In this document: one piece after another, positions 6,020-6,223 of the stretch
How the letters are laid out: each line of letters begins with the position of its first letter
Numbering within the stretch: position 1 is the stretch's first letter
Assembly (NCBI GenBank): GCA_035258565.1
Contig: DATFXF010000063.1
Location: 1-6,223, forward strand
Length of the DNA: 6,223 nucleotides
Origin: DATFXF01 sp035258565
GTDB lineage: Bacteria; Acidobacteriota; Terriglobia; Acidiferrales; UBA7541
Direction: 5' to 3'
The notes under the pieces: model-generated
The model's database searches: none
The model's input: the letters and a program-made list of their open reading frames with translations, nothing else
Told to the model about the DNA's origin: nothing
Made by a program: the position numbers and the translations under genes

Positions 6020-6046
6020 GCCCTCAGTTTCTGGGGGCAGTTTTTT
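6020..6046 (+). terminator. Intrinsic-terminator-like hairpin with T6 run, plus strand
   Basis: GCCCTCAG (6020-6027) pairs with CTGGGGGC (6031-6038) over 8 bp including one T-G wobble, with a TTT loop, followed after AG by TTTTTT (6041-6046). This has the form of a Rho-independent terminator reading on the + strand. No plus-strand gene lies upstream between here and mlaD, so it may stop antisense transcription from entering the tRNA gene. On the minus strand no T-run follows. Confidence 0.5.
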
Positions 6047-6098
6047 AGCAAAGAGTCTTGACTGGGGTTGGCACTGGGTAGGCTTGAGCTCGCTTCGA

Positions 6099-6107
6099 TG
6101 CTATAGT
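6099..6107 (+). promoter_or_regulatory. Extended -10 promoter of tRNA-Leu
   Basis: TGCTATAGT is an extended -10 element (TGn plus a 5-of-6 -10 box at 6102-6107) followed by the GC-rich discriminator GGCAGC, as seen at stringently controlled stable-RNA promoters. Transcription would begin about 3 nt before the mature tRNA. Possible -35 boxes are badly spaced: TTGAGC at 6084-6089 is 12 bp away, and TTGACT at 6058-6063 is 38 bp away. Confidence 0.45.
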
Positions 6108-6116
6108 GGCAGCAAA

Positions 6117-6202
6117 GCTGGAGTGGCGGAATGGCAGACGCGGCGGACTCAAAATCCGCTGGCCGCAAGGCCGTGTGGGTTCGACTCCCTCCTCCAGCAC
6201 CA
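6117..6202 (+). tRNA. tRNA-Leu (anticodon CAA), CCA encoded
   Basis: A complete class II tRNA of 86 nt including CCA. The acceptor stem is GCTGGAG (6117-6123) with CTCCAGC (6192-6198), discriminator A6199 and encoded CCA (6200-6202). The D stem is GCG/CGC, and the anticodon stem GCGGA/TCCGC (6143-6147 with 6155-6159) closes a CTCAAAA loop with anticodon CAA at 6150-6152, which reads UUG leucine codons. The long variable arm GGCC-GCAA-GGCC (6161-6172) and discriminator A are as expected for Leu. The T arm has loop TTCGACT; its stem has one T-T mismatch (6176 with 6190). It is a single tRNA here; no second one follows before the window ends. Confidence 0.97.
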
Positions 6203-6223
6203 GTTCGAATCACCCCCAAAAAC

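Noticed and set aside
6058..6107. TTGACT at 6058-6063 as the -35 of the tRNA promoter
   Set aside because: It is 38 bp from the TATAGT box, far outside the 15-19 bp range; the extended -10 explains the promoter better.
5950..6219. An 89-codon minus-strand frame reading GAGGGSRTHTALRPADFESAA
   Set aside because: This peptide is the familiar false translation of the antisense of a tRNA-Leu gene.

Overview
The window looks like chromosomal DNA from a GC-rich, didermic (Gram-negative type) bacterium. Its theme is moving and remodelling phospholipids. The style of the MCE/Mla genes, with a long repeat-bearing MlaD-like protein and an MlaF-like ATPase with an unusual Walker B, together with the fused LplT-PlsC-acyl-ACP synthetase, would fit Acidobacteriota or a similar soil lineage. 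That taxonomic guess comes from memory of family style, not from a database match.

Layout. Positions 1-180 hold the 3' end of an mlaE-type permease gene. After a 138-bp gap come the ATPase gene mlaF (316 or 319 to 1152) and the membrane-anchored MCE-domain gene mlaD (1198-2289), both on the + strand. These three encode the inner-membrane core of a Mla-like lipid ABC transporter. The gap before mlaF is not empty. It has a perfect TATAAT box overlapping a small palindrome, and a possible 24-codon leader ORF whose ATG falls at about +1 and whose TGA overlaps the mlaF ATG (TGATG). It also has two small hairpins and no evident Shine-Dalgarno for mlaF. The ATPase carries Asp-Ser where family members normally have Asp-Glu (catalytic glutamate). 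MlaD carries five 34-residue repeats after its MCE domain.

A structured convergent spacer (2290-2422) separates these genes from one very large minus-strand gene (5878 down to 2423, about 1151 aa). It encodes a three-part protein: an LplT-like MFS lysophospholipid flippase, a PlsC-type acyltransferase, and an AMP-forming acyl-ACP synthetase. Together these make an Aas-LplT system in one polypeptide. It should import lysophospholipid across the inner membrane and re-acylate it, which fits beside a Mla-type transporter that moves phospholipid between membranes.

The 238 bp between that gene and the tRNA hold a plausible minus-strand promoter with a perfect 9-bp inverted repeat just upstream of its -35, and a plus-strand intrinsic-terminator-like hairpin with a T6 run. 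An extended -10 promoter then leads into a complete tRNA-Leu(CAA) gene with encoded CCA (6117-6202). No mobile element, CRISPR array or rRNA was seen.
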